DNA of 45,354 nt from the NCBI GenBank assembly GCA_027365345.1, contig DAHXNO010000190.1, positions 1 to 45,354 on the forward strand, in the 5' to 3' direction. The translations under genes were made by a program, and so were the position numbers. The stretch comes from Granulicella sp. (GTDB lineage Bacteria > Acidobacteriota > Terriglobia > Terriglobales > Acidobacteriaceae). Positions 8,783 through 17,400 of the stretch are shown here, piece by piece. The notes under the pieces were generated by a model. The model was given only the letters and a program-made list of their open reading frames with translations, was not told the DNA's origin and made no database searches. How positions within the stretch are numbered: position 1 is the stretch's first letter; every line of letters starts with the position of its first letter.

Positions 8783-10366
8783 CTAGACCGTTCGAGCGCG
8801 TTCGATGGCTCGGACCACAGCCTTTGCTTTGTTCCGGCACTCTTCGTGCTCTTTGCGCGGGTCTGAGTCGGCCACAATTCCGGCCCCTGCCTGGATATAG
8901 CCCTTCTCCCCATCGAGAAACAGCGTCCGGATGGCGATGCATGAGTCGAGATTTCCGCTAAAGTCGGCGTAGAAGATGGCGCCACCATAGACGCCACGCC
9001 TGGCCGGCTCCAACTCCTCGATAATCTCCATGGCGCGGATCTTTGGGGCTCCACTGAGGGTTCCCGCAGGAAAGCACGCCCGGAAGGCGTCGATGGGAAC
9101 CAAGCCCTTCCGCAGCCTGCCCTCCAGCGCACTGACCAGGTGCATGATGTGCGAGTATCTTTCCACAAACATCAGGTCACGGACCTGAACGCTGCCGAAC
9201 TGGCTTACGCGGCCCACGTCGTTGCGTCCCAGGTCGACCAGCATCACATGCTCGGCCACCTCTTTGGTATCCGCGCGCAGGCTGGCTTCGAGGGCGCGGT
9301 CTTCGACCTCATCCTTGCCGCGGGGCCGGGATCCCGCGATTGGCCGGTACTCCACCTTGCCTCCGTGCACCCGGACCAGCAGCTCCGGAGATGATCCTAC
9401 GATATGCGCCGCGCGCAGAGGCTCCCGGCGCGCAGGATGCCTGCTTCCAGGGCTGTTTGCGGGTGTGCTCTGGCTGCGATGGCGCTCTAGACCGAAGCGC
9501 AGAAAGTACATGTAGGGCGAGGGGTTCACAATCCGCAGGGAACGGTAGATCTCAAAGGCATCCACTCCGGGGATGCAGTCGAACCTCTGGCTGAGAACGC
9601 ACTGAAAGATGTCGCCCGCGGTGATGTAGTCCTTCACGCGTTGCACTCCACGCATATAGTCCGCCATGCGGGTGCGGGCCTTGAGCTTCAACCCGGCCTG
9701 GGATGCCTTGGGCCGTTTGGGCCGGGCGAGGGGAATGGCGCTGCTGAGCAGCTTCTCCAGGCGGTTCAGCCGCCGCTCTGCGCTGCGATATCCTGCCGCG
9801 TCTACCTTGCCGCGCGCCCCCACAGTCACCATCAGATGGATAGCCTTGGTCACATGGTCGAAGGCCAGCACCTCATCGAAGAACATCAGGTAAGCGTCTG
9901 GAACGTGCAGTTCATCGGCGGCTATCTCCGGCAGCCGCTCAATGCTGCGCACTACGTCGTAGGCAAAGAAACCGACCGCTCCGGATGTAAACGGGGGCAG
10001 CCCTTCGAGCTTGGCCGGCCGTTCGCCTTCCAACGCGGCTTTCAGCTCCGCAAAGATATCTCCCGCATAGGTGCGGCGCCTCCGTCCCTGCTCCAGGGTG
10101 ATCTCTCCGCCCCACGCGATCATCTTTTTGTACGGGCGAATTCCGATGAAGGTATATCGACCGACATGTTCGCCTCCCTCGACGGATTCGAGGAGGAAGG
10201 CCTCCGGCTCCTGGGCGGCCACGCGAAGGAACGCGGAGACCGGGGTCTCCAGGTCAGCGGCTACGGTTCTGGTCACCGGCACAAGAGAGTGTCCGTGTGA
10301 AAGTTGCAGGAACACCTTAAGCGAAGGGGTGGTCAGGGAGCGGGAGGAAGGCATCCCCCTCATCAT
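8783..10366 (-). CDS. trpE: Anthranilate synthase component I
   Basis: The enzyme converts chorismate and ammonia to anthranilate, the first step of tryptophan synthesis. The 527-residue product has the N-terminal domain with LLESVEGGEHVGRYTFIG and the chorismate-binding domain with VGSSPELLVRV, RPIAGSRPRG, LGRNDVGRVS and PAGTLSGAPKIRAMEIIEE. The LLES element fits the tryptophan feedback site of TrpE. Between FLRFGLERH and HIVGSSPELL there is an extra basic, Pro/Ser-rich stretch of about 25-30 residues that most TrpE lack. I see no leader peptide with tandem Trp codons upstream, so attenuation is not evident. The first two codons are both ATG, and the first is annotated. Confidence 0.95.
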   Translation of the reverse strand: MMRGMPSSRSLTTPSLKVFLQLSHGHSLVPVTRTVAADLETPVSAFLRVAAQEPEAFLLESVEGGEHVGRYTFIGIRPYKKMIAWGGEITLEQGRRRRTYAGDIFAELKAALEGERPAKLEGLPPFTSGAVGFFAYDVVRSIERLPEIAADELHVPDAYLMFFDEVLAFDHVTKAIHLMVTVGARGKVDAAGYRSAERRLNRLEKLLSSAIPLARPKRPKASQAGLKLKARTRMADYMRGVQRVKDYITAGDIFQCVLSQRFDCIPGVDAFEIYRSLRIVNPSPYMYFLRFGLERHRSQSTPANSPGSRHPARREPLRAAHIVGSSPELLVRVHGGKVEYRPIAGSRPRGKDEVEDRALEASLRADTKEVAEHVMLVDLGRNDVGRVSQFGSVQVRDLMFVERYSHIMHLVSALEGRLRKGLVPIDAFRACFPAGTLSGAPKIRAMEIIEELEPARRGVYGGAIFYADFSGNLDSCIAIRTLFLDGEKGYIQAGAGIVADSDPRKEHEECRNKAKAVVRAIERARTV

Positions 10367-11023
10367 ACCGAGCGCAGCGCTTCAGACGCCCTTGGATAGC
10401 TGGATTTTGCTCCAGATTCCAGGCAAACCGGCCCGGCGGACAGCCGATTGGAGTGCGGGGCGAAGGATGCCGATGGTGGCTGAGGGGGAAGGCAGGCCGC
10501 AGCAGGGAACGGGCGGCAGCAGCGCGTCTTGTTCTCAAGTTCGAACTCCAATCTCGAGGTCAGGCCCAGGTTAGCTTCTGGAGCGTAGAGTTCTTGGTAA
10601 TGGGAGCGATCGTCGGCGTTTTGGGCGCAACATGGATTCAACCGTGGACTTGGGTTGAGATCGCCGTGATTCGGATCGCCAAGGTGGCTTCCGCGCGCAT
10701 AAACTTGAGGTCCACGAATCTTGAGTGGCCCGCAGGCGCTCCGGCGGCTGGGCGGCCCCACTGGGCGCCGCCCGGGAGCATCCGCGGCTTGCGAGTCGCT
10801 GCGAGACGGATCTATACTCGGCGGGTTTGGTCACAGACCGGTCTGACCGAGACGGGATGCTGACTCGATTGCCCCCCGCGGAGCGTCTATTCTCTGCAGG
10901 GCCTGAGCCAGAAGTAGAGGAGAGATGACGATGGCCGGAGAGCGATTAACACCCACGGGAGCCGCACTTGTCGGCCACCCCACGCTGGGCAGAAACATGC
11001 CCAGTTCCCATGAGGAATCCAAG
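10367..11023. other. Divergent intergenic region between trpE and glutamate dehydrogenase
   Basis: Both flanking genes are transcribed away from here, so promoters for both should lie inside. Open frames in it lack motifs. A short inverted repeat, TCAACC (10638-10643) with GGTTGA (10653-10658), is the only symmetrical element I noticed. The last 99 bases could be coding if glutamate dehydrogenase starts at the upstream ATG at 10925. Confidence 0.5.
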
Positions 11024-12307
11024 ATGTCCACGACGATTGCAAGCGAACCACTTACTCTGGAGCAAGAGACCAATCCATGGCTTGCCCAGGCAGCGCGCTT
11101 TGATGAGGCGGCCAGACGCCTTCACCTTGATGCGGGACTCTGGAAGGTTCTGCGTTATCCTTCCCGCGAGATTATCGTTCATATTCCAGTGGCGATGGAC
11201 GATGGGAGCATGGAGATCTTCACCGGCTACCGGGTGCAGCACTCGTTCTCCCGCGGACCGTGCAAGGGCGGTATTCGGTATGGCATGGACGTCTCGCTGG
11301 ACGAGGTTCGGGCGCTGGCCTCCTGGATGACCTGGAAGTGCGCGGTGGTGAATATTCCCTTTGGCGGGTCCAAGGGCGGAGTGATCTGTGACCCCAAGAA
11401 GATGTCCTCCGGGGAGCTTGAGCGCATGACCCGCCGCTACACCGCAGCGCTGATTGAATTCATCGGGCCGGAAAAGGACGTACCCGCGCCCGACATGAAC
11501 ACCAATGAGCAGACTATGGCCTGGATTATGGATACGTACTCCATGCACATGGGCCAGACCGTGACGTCGGTGGTGACCGGGAAGCCGATCTCGCTGGGCG
11601 GCTCACGAGGCCGCCGTGAAGCCACTGGCCGGGGTATCTCGGTGGTGATCGACCAGGCCCTCAAGCACCTGAATATGTACCCGGCGGAGACCTCGGTCAT
11701 CATTCAGGGCTTTGGGAATGTGGGCTCGCATACAGCCAAGTTTCTTTGGGACAAGGGCTACCGCGTGATCGGGATCGGGGAATACGATGGCGCTCTTTAT
11801 AACCCCGGTGGCATCGACATCCCTGAGCTGCTTGAGCATGTGGCCCACACTGGCTCTATCCACGGCTTCAGTAAAGCGCAGCCCTTTGACAAAGATGCCA
11901 TTCTGACCCAGCCCTGCGAAGTTCTGGTCCCTGCCGCAACTGAAAATGTGGTGACCAGCCGTAATGCCGGCGAGCTGAAGTGCCGCATCCTGTGTGAGGG
12001 GGCCAACGGCCCCACCACGACGGTGGCTGACGAGATTCTGGGCGAAAAGGGAGTGTTTATCATCCCCGACATTCTGGCCAACGCCGGTGGAGTGACGACC
12101 AGCTACTTTGAGTGGGTGCAGGACCGGATGGGCTACTTCTGGACAGAAGACGAGGTCAACCAGCGCCTGGATCGCATCATGATCGATAGCTTCAACGACA
12201 TCCTCCAATACTCCATTACTCACAAGGTGAACAACCGCATCGCAGCCTACATGCTGGCGATTGACCGCGTAGCCCATACCACGCAGCAACGCGGAATTTA
12301 CGCGTAA
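11024..12307 (+). CDS. NAD(P)-dependent glutamate dehydrogenase (Glu/Leu/Phe/Val family)
   Basis: The enzyme interconverts glutamate with 2-oxoglutarate and ammonia in the cytosol. The 427-residue product has the substrate lysines K81 ([11 protein letters not shown]), K105 ([11 protein letters not shown]) and the catalytic K117 ([12 protein letters not shown]), followed by the Rossmann segment [14 protein letters not shown]. The frame is open to an ATG at 10925 (460 residues) with GAGGAG before it. I prefer the ATG at 11024 because GAGGAA stands 6 bases before it and the product then has the usual length. The extra 33 residues look featureless. Cofactor preference cannot be read reliably. Leu or Phe dehydrogenase activity is less likely given the strong Glu-type motifs. 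Confidence 0.95.
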   Translation: MSTTIASEPLTLEQETNPWLAQAARFDEAARRLHLDAGLWKVLRYPSREIIVHIPVAMDDGSMEIFTGYRVQHSFSRGPCKGGIRYGMDVSLDEVRALASWMTWKCAVVNIPFGGSKGGVICDPKKMSSGELERMTRRYTAALIEFIGPEKDVPAPDMNTNEQTMAWIMDTYSMHMGQTVTSVVTGKPISLGGSRGRREATGRGISVVIDQALKHLNMYPAETSVIIQGFGNVGSHTAKFLWDKGYRVIGIGEYDGALYNPGGIDIPELLEHVAHTGSIHGFSKAQPFDKDAILTQPCEVLVPAATENVVTSRNAGELKCRILCEGANGPTTTVADEILGEKGVFIIPDILANAGGVTTSYFEWVQDRMGYFWTEDEVNQRLDRIMIDSFNDILQYSITHKVNNRIAAYMLAIDRVAHTTQQRGIYA

Positions 12308-12685
12308 TCGCCGCGATGAGGGGTCAAGGATCGGGTTTTGCAGCCTGCGAAGTCTGATCTTTGACTCAGCGTTTTCCGGGTTGGAAGCGCTTGTGAGAGG
12401 GCAGAGCCTGGTTCGGGAAGCCTCGCAAGCGATGGTGGCGGCATGGTTGCCATGACACGACTCCGGAGTATGGTTGGCTTGGTTGCAGAAGGTTGCAACA
12501 AGCTGGTCCAGGCATGTTCTGGATCAGAGCCGCGGGAGTGGCGACGCAGTGGTTTTTCCCGAATCGAATCGCCGCAGCGCTTCCCGCATCCGCTCTGGTG
12601 TACCCATCCACACGGAAGATGCTCTAGAATGGCAGTACTCGCGGCAACGCAGCCCCATTTGATCTACAGTCAGGCCCAGTAGCCA
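12308..12685. other. Intergenic region upstream of pgsA
   Basis: No convincing gene. It contains a small perfect inverted repeat CATGG-TTG-CCATG (12442-12454). No intrinsic terminator with a T-run is seen after the glutamate dehydrogenase gene. The pgsA promoter presumably lies here but I cannot place it. Confidence 0.45.
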
Positions 12686-13390
12686 GTGAATCTGCCCAAT
12701 TCCATTACGCTCACTCGCATAGCCAGCGTGCCGCTGCTTATCTGGGCGCTGTCTCCGCGCTTCCCCTGGCTAGGAACTCATGGTGAGCAGGAGATCATCG
12801 CCTCGGCGATCTTCATCGCCGCATCGGTAACCGACGGTCTGGATGGCTACCTGGCCCGACACCGCGGCCAGATCACGACATTGGGCATGCTGCTGGACCC
12901 TTTAGCCGACAAGCTCATGGTGGCGGCCGCGTTCATTCTGCTGGTGGCCTATAACCCGGAGATTATGAAGCCTTGGATCGCCGTTCTGGTGATCGGCCGC
13001 GAGTTTCTGGTCAGCGGCCTGCGCTCGATCGCCTCTGGCGAAGGTTTCACGATTCAGGCCAGCGACCTGGGCAAGCTCAAAACGGTCGTCCAGATCGTCG
13101 CTATTGTGGCGGTGATCCTCAACCACCGTTGGGATACATGGTTCATCGGCTGGTTCCCCATCAGCGTCAGGCTGATCGCGATCACGGCGACCTATTGGAT
13201 GGCGATCCTCTCCATCATCTCGGCAGCCGACTACTTTGTCGGTTTCTGGAAGAAGGTGGACCATGTTTCTGGCCGCCGACGCCGCGCCTCGGTGCTTAGC
13301 CGCCGCCGGAAGGCTATTGCCGAAGGCCGGGCATCGGCTCACAGCGAAGGCCGGGCTCCCGCCTCCCACCCCGGAGTATCGCGCCTCTGA
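12686..13390 (+). CDS. pgsA: CDP-diacylglycerol--glycerol-3-phosphate 3-phosphatidyltransferase
   Basis: This integral membrane enzyme makes phosphatidylglycerophosphate from CDP-diacylglycerol and glycerol 3-phosphate, committing lipid to phosphatidylglycerol. The CDP-alcohol phosphotransferase signature is complete: D53-G54, A57-R58, G67, D71 and D75 (DGYLARHRGQITTLGMLLDP and following). Four to six hydrophobic segments surround it, and the N-terminus NLPNSITLTRI is typical of PgsA. The start is GTG at 12686 with only a weak ribosome site. After the last membrane segment there is an unusual Arg/Ala-rich tail of about 40 residues (GRRRRASVLSRRRKA), which is probably cytoplasmic. The product is 234 residues, slightly longer than the usual 180-200 because of the tail. 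Confidence 0.94.
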   Translation: MNLPNSITLTRIASVPLLIWALSPRFPWLGTHGEQEIIASAIFIAASVTDGLDGYLARHRGQITTLGMLLDPLADKLMVAAAFILLVAYNPEIMKPWIAVLVIGREFLVSGLRSIASGEGFTIQASDLGKLKTVVQIVAIVAVILNHRWDTWFIGWFPISVRLIAITATYWMAILSIISAADYFVGFWKKVDHVSGRRRRASVLSRRRKAIAEGRASAHSEGRAPASHPGVSRL

Positions 13391-13607
13391 GTCCGTGAAG
13401 GACTCGAGGAGCACTCCAGCAGAGGCGCGGCGGACGGGCTGTCGAGGAGGAAGTCGCTTGCGGTTGGGGTGGGCACTTGGCGAGCAGGGAAGTTGCGCTC
13501 CTTGCCTTGCACCCTGGCCAAAGCCGGGGCGCAAGGCAGTACAAACCAACGCTTGTCTTGGCGGCAGCTTTCCCTGTAGATGGGCCTAGATCGACGCGGA
13601 AGAAGCG

Positions 13608-14366
13608 CTAGGCGTGCGCCGTATGCCCGCGCTGTTCACGGTGCACAAAGTGATATGGGGGCCAGGGACCGGAGAGTTGCATGGCGCAGTGCTTCAGCTC
13701 CAGCGTCACCGAGCTGTACTTGTTCTGGTAACGCTCTACCGTCTTCTTCTCTACCAGGTGGGCGATGTCCAGCAGCATTTTGCCACATTCCATCCGCTTG
13801 CAGGTAACCTCTTCAGCGACCGGCAAGAACATCCGGTGCATCTGCAGGGAGAGCGCTCTTGCCCGCGACTGGCGCTCCCTCTGCCGAGAGGCGGACTCCC
13901 GCAGGTGAGCCAGGTACGCCTGTCCCGTCGCCTGGGAGGCTGTGGCTGACGCCTTGGTCTCCGAGCAGATATCGTCCACCATGACCTTCAGGTGCATCTC
14001 GGCCATCCCGCGCAGACGTTCCACATTGGCCATGAAGTGGCGCTGGTTGGAGCGGACCGACCGCCGCAGCGCCTCATCATCCTCAAAGGTGGTTCCGTAT
14101 CGAAAAGGAAGGACCGTGGACTGGGCAAAGCAGACTGAGATTACCCGCGCATGCTCGCGTGCCGCTGCCTGTCCTTCAGCCGTCATGAGTCTGCCGGCAT
14201 CCTCCGGCATATGTTCAGAGACCACGACCGCCAGATCTGCGGCCGGGAAGAGAAAGGTCTGATTTCCGAAGAGTCCGGTTACCCCGGTAAGTGGCATCGG
14301 CCTTCTGTGCCGACCTAGTTCAGAAAATGCGTTGCGTTCGGTAATACAGTACGCGTACCAAGCCAT
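13608..14366 (-). CDS. GvpL/GvpF family gas-vesicle-type protein, solitary
   Basis: The 252-residue product carries GvpL/GvpF family hallmarks: an N-terminal MAWYAYCIT strand, VLPFRYGTTFEDDEAL at about 120-135, a long helical region with RLRGMAEMHLKVMV, and the C-terminal LSGPWPPYHFV. In gas-vesicle clusters these proteins are accessory factors for assembly. Here no gvpA, gvpN, gvpK or other gvp gene is nearby, so a gas-vesicle role is unlikely unless those genes lie elsewhere. The frame is open for 81 codons upstream, but that part is low-complexity. The ATG at 14366 starts exactly at the family N-terminus, with AGGAG 13 bases upstream, which is rather far. It is convergent with pgsA and divergent from the TPR gene. 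Confidence 0.85.
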   Translation of the reverse strand: MAWYAYCITERNAFSELGRHRRPMPLTGVTGLFGNQTFLFPAADLAVVVSEHMPEDAGRLMTAEGQAAAREHARVISVCFAQSTVLPFRYGTTFEDDEALRRSVRSNQRHFMANVERLRGMAEMHLKVMVDDICSETKASATASQATGQAYLAHLRESASRQRERQSRARALSLQMHRMFLPVAEEVTCKRMECGKMLLDIAHLVEKKTVERYQNKYSSVTLELKHCAMQLSGPWPPYHFVHREQRGHTAHA

Positions 14367-14782
14367 AACGAGTCTGTCGCTCCTGAATTTTCGTCCATCA
14401 CTGTTTGGCGGCCATCTGATGAAGACCATCTGGCGCCAGCCAAACGAGCTGCTTCTCTCTGCTTCTTTGCGAACAGTAGAAATTGGGCCCGGGTGACATC
14501 GACCCGGCCGAGTTGCCTCAGGGCAAACTCTAGTGGATCGATCCGTTCGAGATACTATGCTCATGGAAATACGCTTGGCAAGAGCGGCTCCGCCGCGGGC
14601 TTCCGGCAACGGCTGTTACGCCTGCCGGGGCAGGGCCGGGGAGCGGGCCGGGCGGTTTTGTAAACCGGTGCATCCTGGCGCCCCGGGGGCTCTGGGGGGT
14701 GTTCCGCGAACCTGCTAAACTAAAGAGATGCGTGGGTGGTGGGCCCGGTAATCTCTTTGTCGCCCTGAAGGACGGATCGTTC
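14367..14782. other. Divergent intergenic region with a palindrome
   Basis: The region separates the divergent GvpL/F-like and TPR genes. It contains a perfect inverted repeat CGGTTT-TGT-AAACCG at 14653-14667, a good size for an operator or a short hairpin. TAAACT near 14716 might be a -10 for the TPR gene, but no good -35 accompanies it. Open frames here are motif-free. Confidence 0.45.
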
Positions 14783-15538
14783 GTGGATAACGCAACCAAG
14801 CGTCAGTTGAAGAAGCAGGATCAGTTTGTGGCTCTCACCGAAACCAGTGTGCACTGGGCGGAGGAGCATCGTCAGCAAGCTATTCTTTACGGCGTGATCG
14901 CCGTTGTCGCCACGATCGTCATCGTGGCAGCCTACACGATCTACCAGGACCGGTCTTCGGCTGCCGCGACCGCCTTCGGCGAAGCGATGCAGATCTACCA
15001 GACGCCGCTGGCCGACTCCGCGACGGAGCCGATTCCAGGCGCGAAGTACTTCCCAGACGCGAAGACTCGCGCCGCCGCAGCTCTGACGGGGTTCCAGAAG
15101 GTGGCCAGCCAGTATAGTTTGACCAACTCCGGACGCCTGGCCGAGTACTTCGTGGGTCTCTCCTGCGAGGATGAGGGCCAGACGGCCTGCGCAGAACAGG
15201 CCTTTCAAAAGGTAGCATCCGGATGGGACAGCGGTCTGGCGGCTCTGGGAAAAGATGCTCTGGCCGACCTGGATCAGAAGACCGGTCAGTATGATAAGGC
15301 GATCGCTCTTTACACCGAACTGAGCAAGGGCCACGCGGTGACGGTACCAGCATCCCTGGCCAAGCTGCAGCTCGCCGAGCTCTACCAGTCCCAGGGCGAT
15401 CGAGACAAAGCCCGCGAGATTCTGGCCCTGCTCAAGGATAAGGACAAGGATCCCAATGGCCGTCCCGGCGCTGCGGCAGAGATCGCCGCGCAGAAGCTGA
15501 ACCCAGCCCCCACGGCTGGGGCGGGGAGTCCGGAGTAA
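14783..15538 (+). CDS. Membrane-anchored tetratricopeptide repeat protein (YfgM-like)
   Basis: The 251-residue product has a charged cytoplasmic N-terminus (NATKRQLKKQDQFV), one membrane segment at about 34-55 (AILYGVIAVVATIVIVAAYTI), then a periplasmic domain of TPR-like helical pairs with the spacing A..F.K and Y..A...Y (for example GQYDKAIALYTELSKG and GDRDKAREILALL). The arrangement resembles YfgM, a partner of SecYEG and periplasmic chaperones, but similarity is architectural. The frame runs 28 codons further upstream. GTG at 14783 is chosen because the upstream part is Gly/Cys-rich and family-like proteins begin at this VDNAT motif. The tail is Pro/Ala/Gly-rich. Partner unknown. Confidence 0.8.
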   Translation: MDNATKRQLKKQDQFVALTETSVHWAEEHRQQAILYGVIAVVATIVIVAAYTIYQDRSSAAATAFGEAMQIYQTPLADSATEPIPGAKYFPDAKTRAAAALTGFQKVASQYSLTNSGRLAEYFVGLSCEDEGQTACAEQAFQKVASGWDSGLAALGKDALADLDQKTGQYDKAIALYTELSKGHAVTVPASLAKLQLAELYQSQGDRDKAREILALLKDKDKDPNGRPGAAAEIAAQKLNPAPTAGAGSPE

Positions 15539-16018
15539 GCTGCCTGTAGGGACTTCTGGTATCTCCTGCTCCGGGCATCGTTTGTGGCGCTGCAATCCTG
15601 ATGCGTTGATGTCTCTGTGAAACTGGATCGGTTGGTAGGCCTTGGGCTGCGAGACCCTGTGTGTCTGGGTAACTTGGTTGGAGCGTTGTTGTTCTCTTTC
15701 GGAGCAGGTGAATCTGGGGTGGAAGGGACGCAGAGCGGTCTTGCCGACGGTGTCATGGAGTTGCCGCCTGAGCTTTGCGGCACCCAGCTTTCGCCGTGAG
15801 GCGATTGCTGGGTAACCTTGGCCGAGTTTGACGAAGCCCGGTTTGGGAGGCCGCGCAACGAACCTCGTGGAGCGGGCGTCTGAGGGAGTAAGGGAGTAGT
15901 TGCCGATGGAGGCGCCGCGGCAAAGGAAGAAGAGACATCGGGCGCCGCACGCTGATAGTCTCAAGAGGAGCGGCGCAGTGGCGCCGAGGGCCGGTTGGCT
16001 CGTAGAAAAGGAAGACGG
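15539..16018. other. Intergenic region before the VWFA-related gene
   Basis: This is 480 bases without a gene I can support. A very long minus-strand frame (14720-16180) covers it, but that is a shadow of the neighbouring genes and lacks motifs. No repeats or strong hairpins were found. The promoter of the VWFA-related gene should lie here. Confidence 0.5.
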
Positions 16019-17365
16019 ATGACGTTGGGAAAGCGAACGATACGGGTAGCCGCTGGGGTAGGTGGCCTGGCGCTGCTGCTGGCAGCCGCCACAGGACTGG
16101 CGTGGGCGCAGAGCGCACAGCAGGCAACGCCGACACAACAGAGCGTACCAAACGCTCCAGAGCCCCAGGCGCTGCCACAACTGAACACCATCACTCCGGT
16201 TGGCGCAGCGTCAGCCTCCCCCGCCCCCGCGGCTTCTACCCCCGCTGCTACCCCTACCACTGCGCATACAGCCGCTGCGGCTGAGGCTACAGAGCCGGAA
16301 GACGACGAGCAGCAGGGTCCCCCGCCGGCTACGACCCAGAGCGCACTCAACACCTTGAGCGTCAACGTCCAGTTTCACGAGATTCCCTTTCTGGTGAAGG
16401 ACTCCAAGGGGAGGCTGGTGTATGGGATTACCTGGCGGGACGTGCGGGTGTATGAGAACGGGGTTAGGCAACAGATTCGGGTATTTACGTCGGACCCAGC
16501 GCCGCTGGCCGTGGCTCTGGTGATCGACCAAGGTGTGACGCATGACACGATGGAGAAGATCAACGACTCCCTGGGGTCGCTGCAGGGTGCCTTTTCTCCC
16601 TACGACGAGGTTGCGGTTTACACCTACAACAACGGTGTGACCCAGCAAACGGAGTTTACCGCGGCGCAGAGCCCACGGCTGGCCGCGGTGCTGGAACAGT
16701 CGAAAGGAGTTGGCCGCGACCCCTTGATGGGATTGACGGGCCCGCTGTCGCATGGCGCGGTGATCAACAATATGCCCATTGATGGCGTGAACGACTTTGG
16801 GCATCAGCCCGACACGCTGGCCTTTACGGTGCCCAGGGAATATCACACGCTCAATGACGCCATTCTGGAGGCGGCCAAGGAAGTTTCGACAGCGCCCAGT
16901 AACCGGCGGCGAGTGGTCTACGTGATCTCAGATGGGAAAGAGTATGGCAGCCAGGCGACCGAGAAGCAGGTGATCAAGTATCTGCTGACCAACAACATCT
17001 CAGTATGGGCCACACAGGTGGGGGATTCGGCGATCATGGGGATGGGATTTCTGGATAGCCTGCATATTCCGCTGACCATGCGCGACGATGTGCTGCCGAG
17101 ATATACGTCCGAGACCGGTGGGGAGTTTGACTCCGAGTTCCGGCCGAAAGGGATCGAGCAGGCCTTTGTGCAGATCACCAACCAGATTCGCGCCCAGTAC
17201 ACCGTGGGTTATTACACCCATGCCAACCCGTACGACGAGAGCTATCGACGGACGGAGATTCGGATTATGCGGCCTGGGCTGACCATCATCTGCAAGGACG
17301 GATATTATCCGTCTGCGGCGGACAATGCGCGAGCTACGCCCGGTCATCAACCATCCCCACAATAG
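16019..17365 (+). CDS. Exported VWFA-related protein (acidobacterial type)
   Basis: The 448-residue product begins with a clear signal peptide (VAAGVGGLALLLAAATGLAWA, then QSAQQ) and a Pro/Ala/Thr-rich linker to about residue 95. A beta strand typical of the acidobacterial VWFA-related family follows (FLVKDSKGRLVYGITWRDVR, then RQQIRVF). The VWA fold runs from about 150 (LAVALVIDQGVTHDTM) to about 400 (YTVGYYTHANPYDESYRR). The MIDAS motif that is normally DxSxS reads DQGVT, so metal binding is doubtful. The frame is open to a TTG at 15995. ATG at 16019 is preferred because AGGAAG stands 5 bases before it. Members are abundant in Acidobacteria and have no settled function. The EamA gene follows after 35 bases. 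Confidence 0.88.
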   Translation: MTLGKRTIRVAAGVGGLALLLAAATGLAWAQSAQQATPTQQSVPNAPEPQALPQLNTITPVGAASASPAPAASTPAATPTTAHTAAAAEATEPEDDEQQGPPPATTQSALNTLSVNVQFHEIPFLVKDSKGRLVYGITWRDVRVYENGVRQQIRVFTSDPAPLAVALVIDQGVTHDTMEKINDSLGSLQGAFSPYDEVAVYTYNNGVTQQTEFTAAQSPRLAAVLEQSKGVGRDPLMGLTGPLSHGAVINNMPIDGVNDFGHQPDTLAFTVPREYHTLNDAILEAAKEVSTAPSNRRRVVYVISDGKEYGSQATEKQVIKYLLTNNISVWATQVGDSAIMGMGFLDSLHIPLTMRDDVLPRYTSETGGEFDSEFRPKGIEQAFVQITNQIRAQYTVGYYTHANPYDESYRRTEIRIMRPGLTIICKDGYYPSAADNARATPGHQPSPQ

Positions 17366-17400
17366 GCAACTTCAGAGTTATTCTCAAGTCCATTTGACCG

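Noticed and set aside
10367-10600. Possible trp attenuator before trpE
   Set aside because: There is no short reading frame with tandem Trp codons on the minus strand, and no terminator with a T-run.
10925-11023. N-terminal extension of glutamate dehydrogenase to ATG 10925
   Set aside because: The 33 extra residues look featureless and would make the protein longer than usual. ATG 11024 has a better-spaced ribosome site. Not excluded.
14720-16180. 486-codon minus-strand open frame
   Set aside because: It runs antisense to the TPR gene and the start of the VWFA-related gene, has no motif or ribosome site, and is rich in Arg, Leu and Gln. It is a GC-rich shadow frame.
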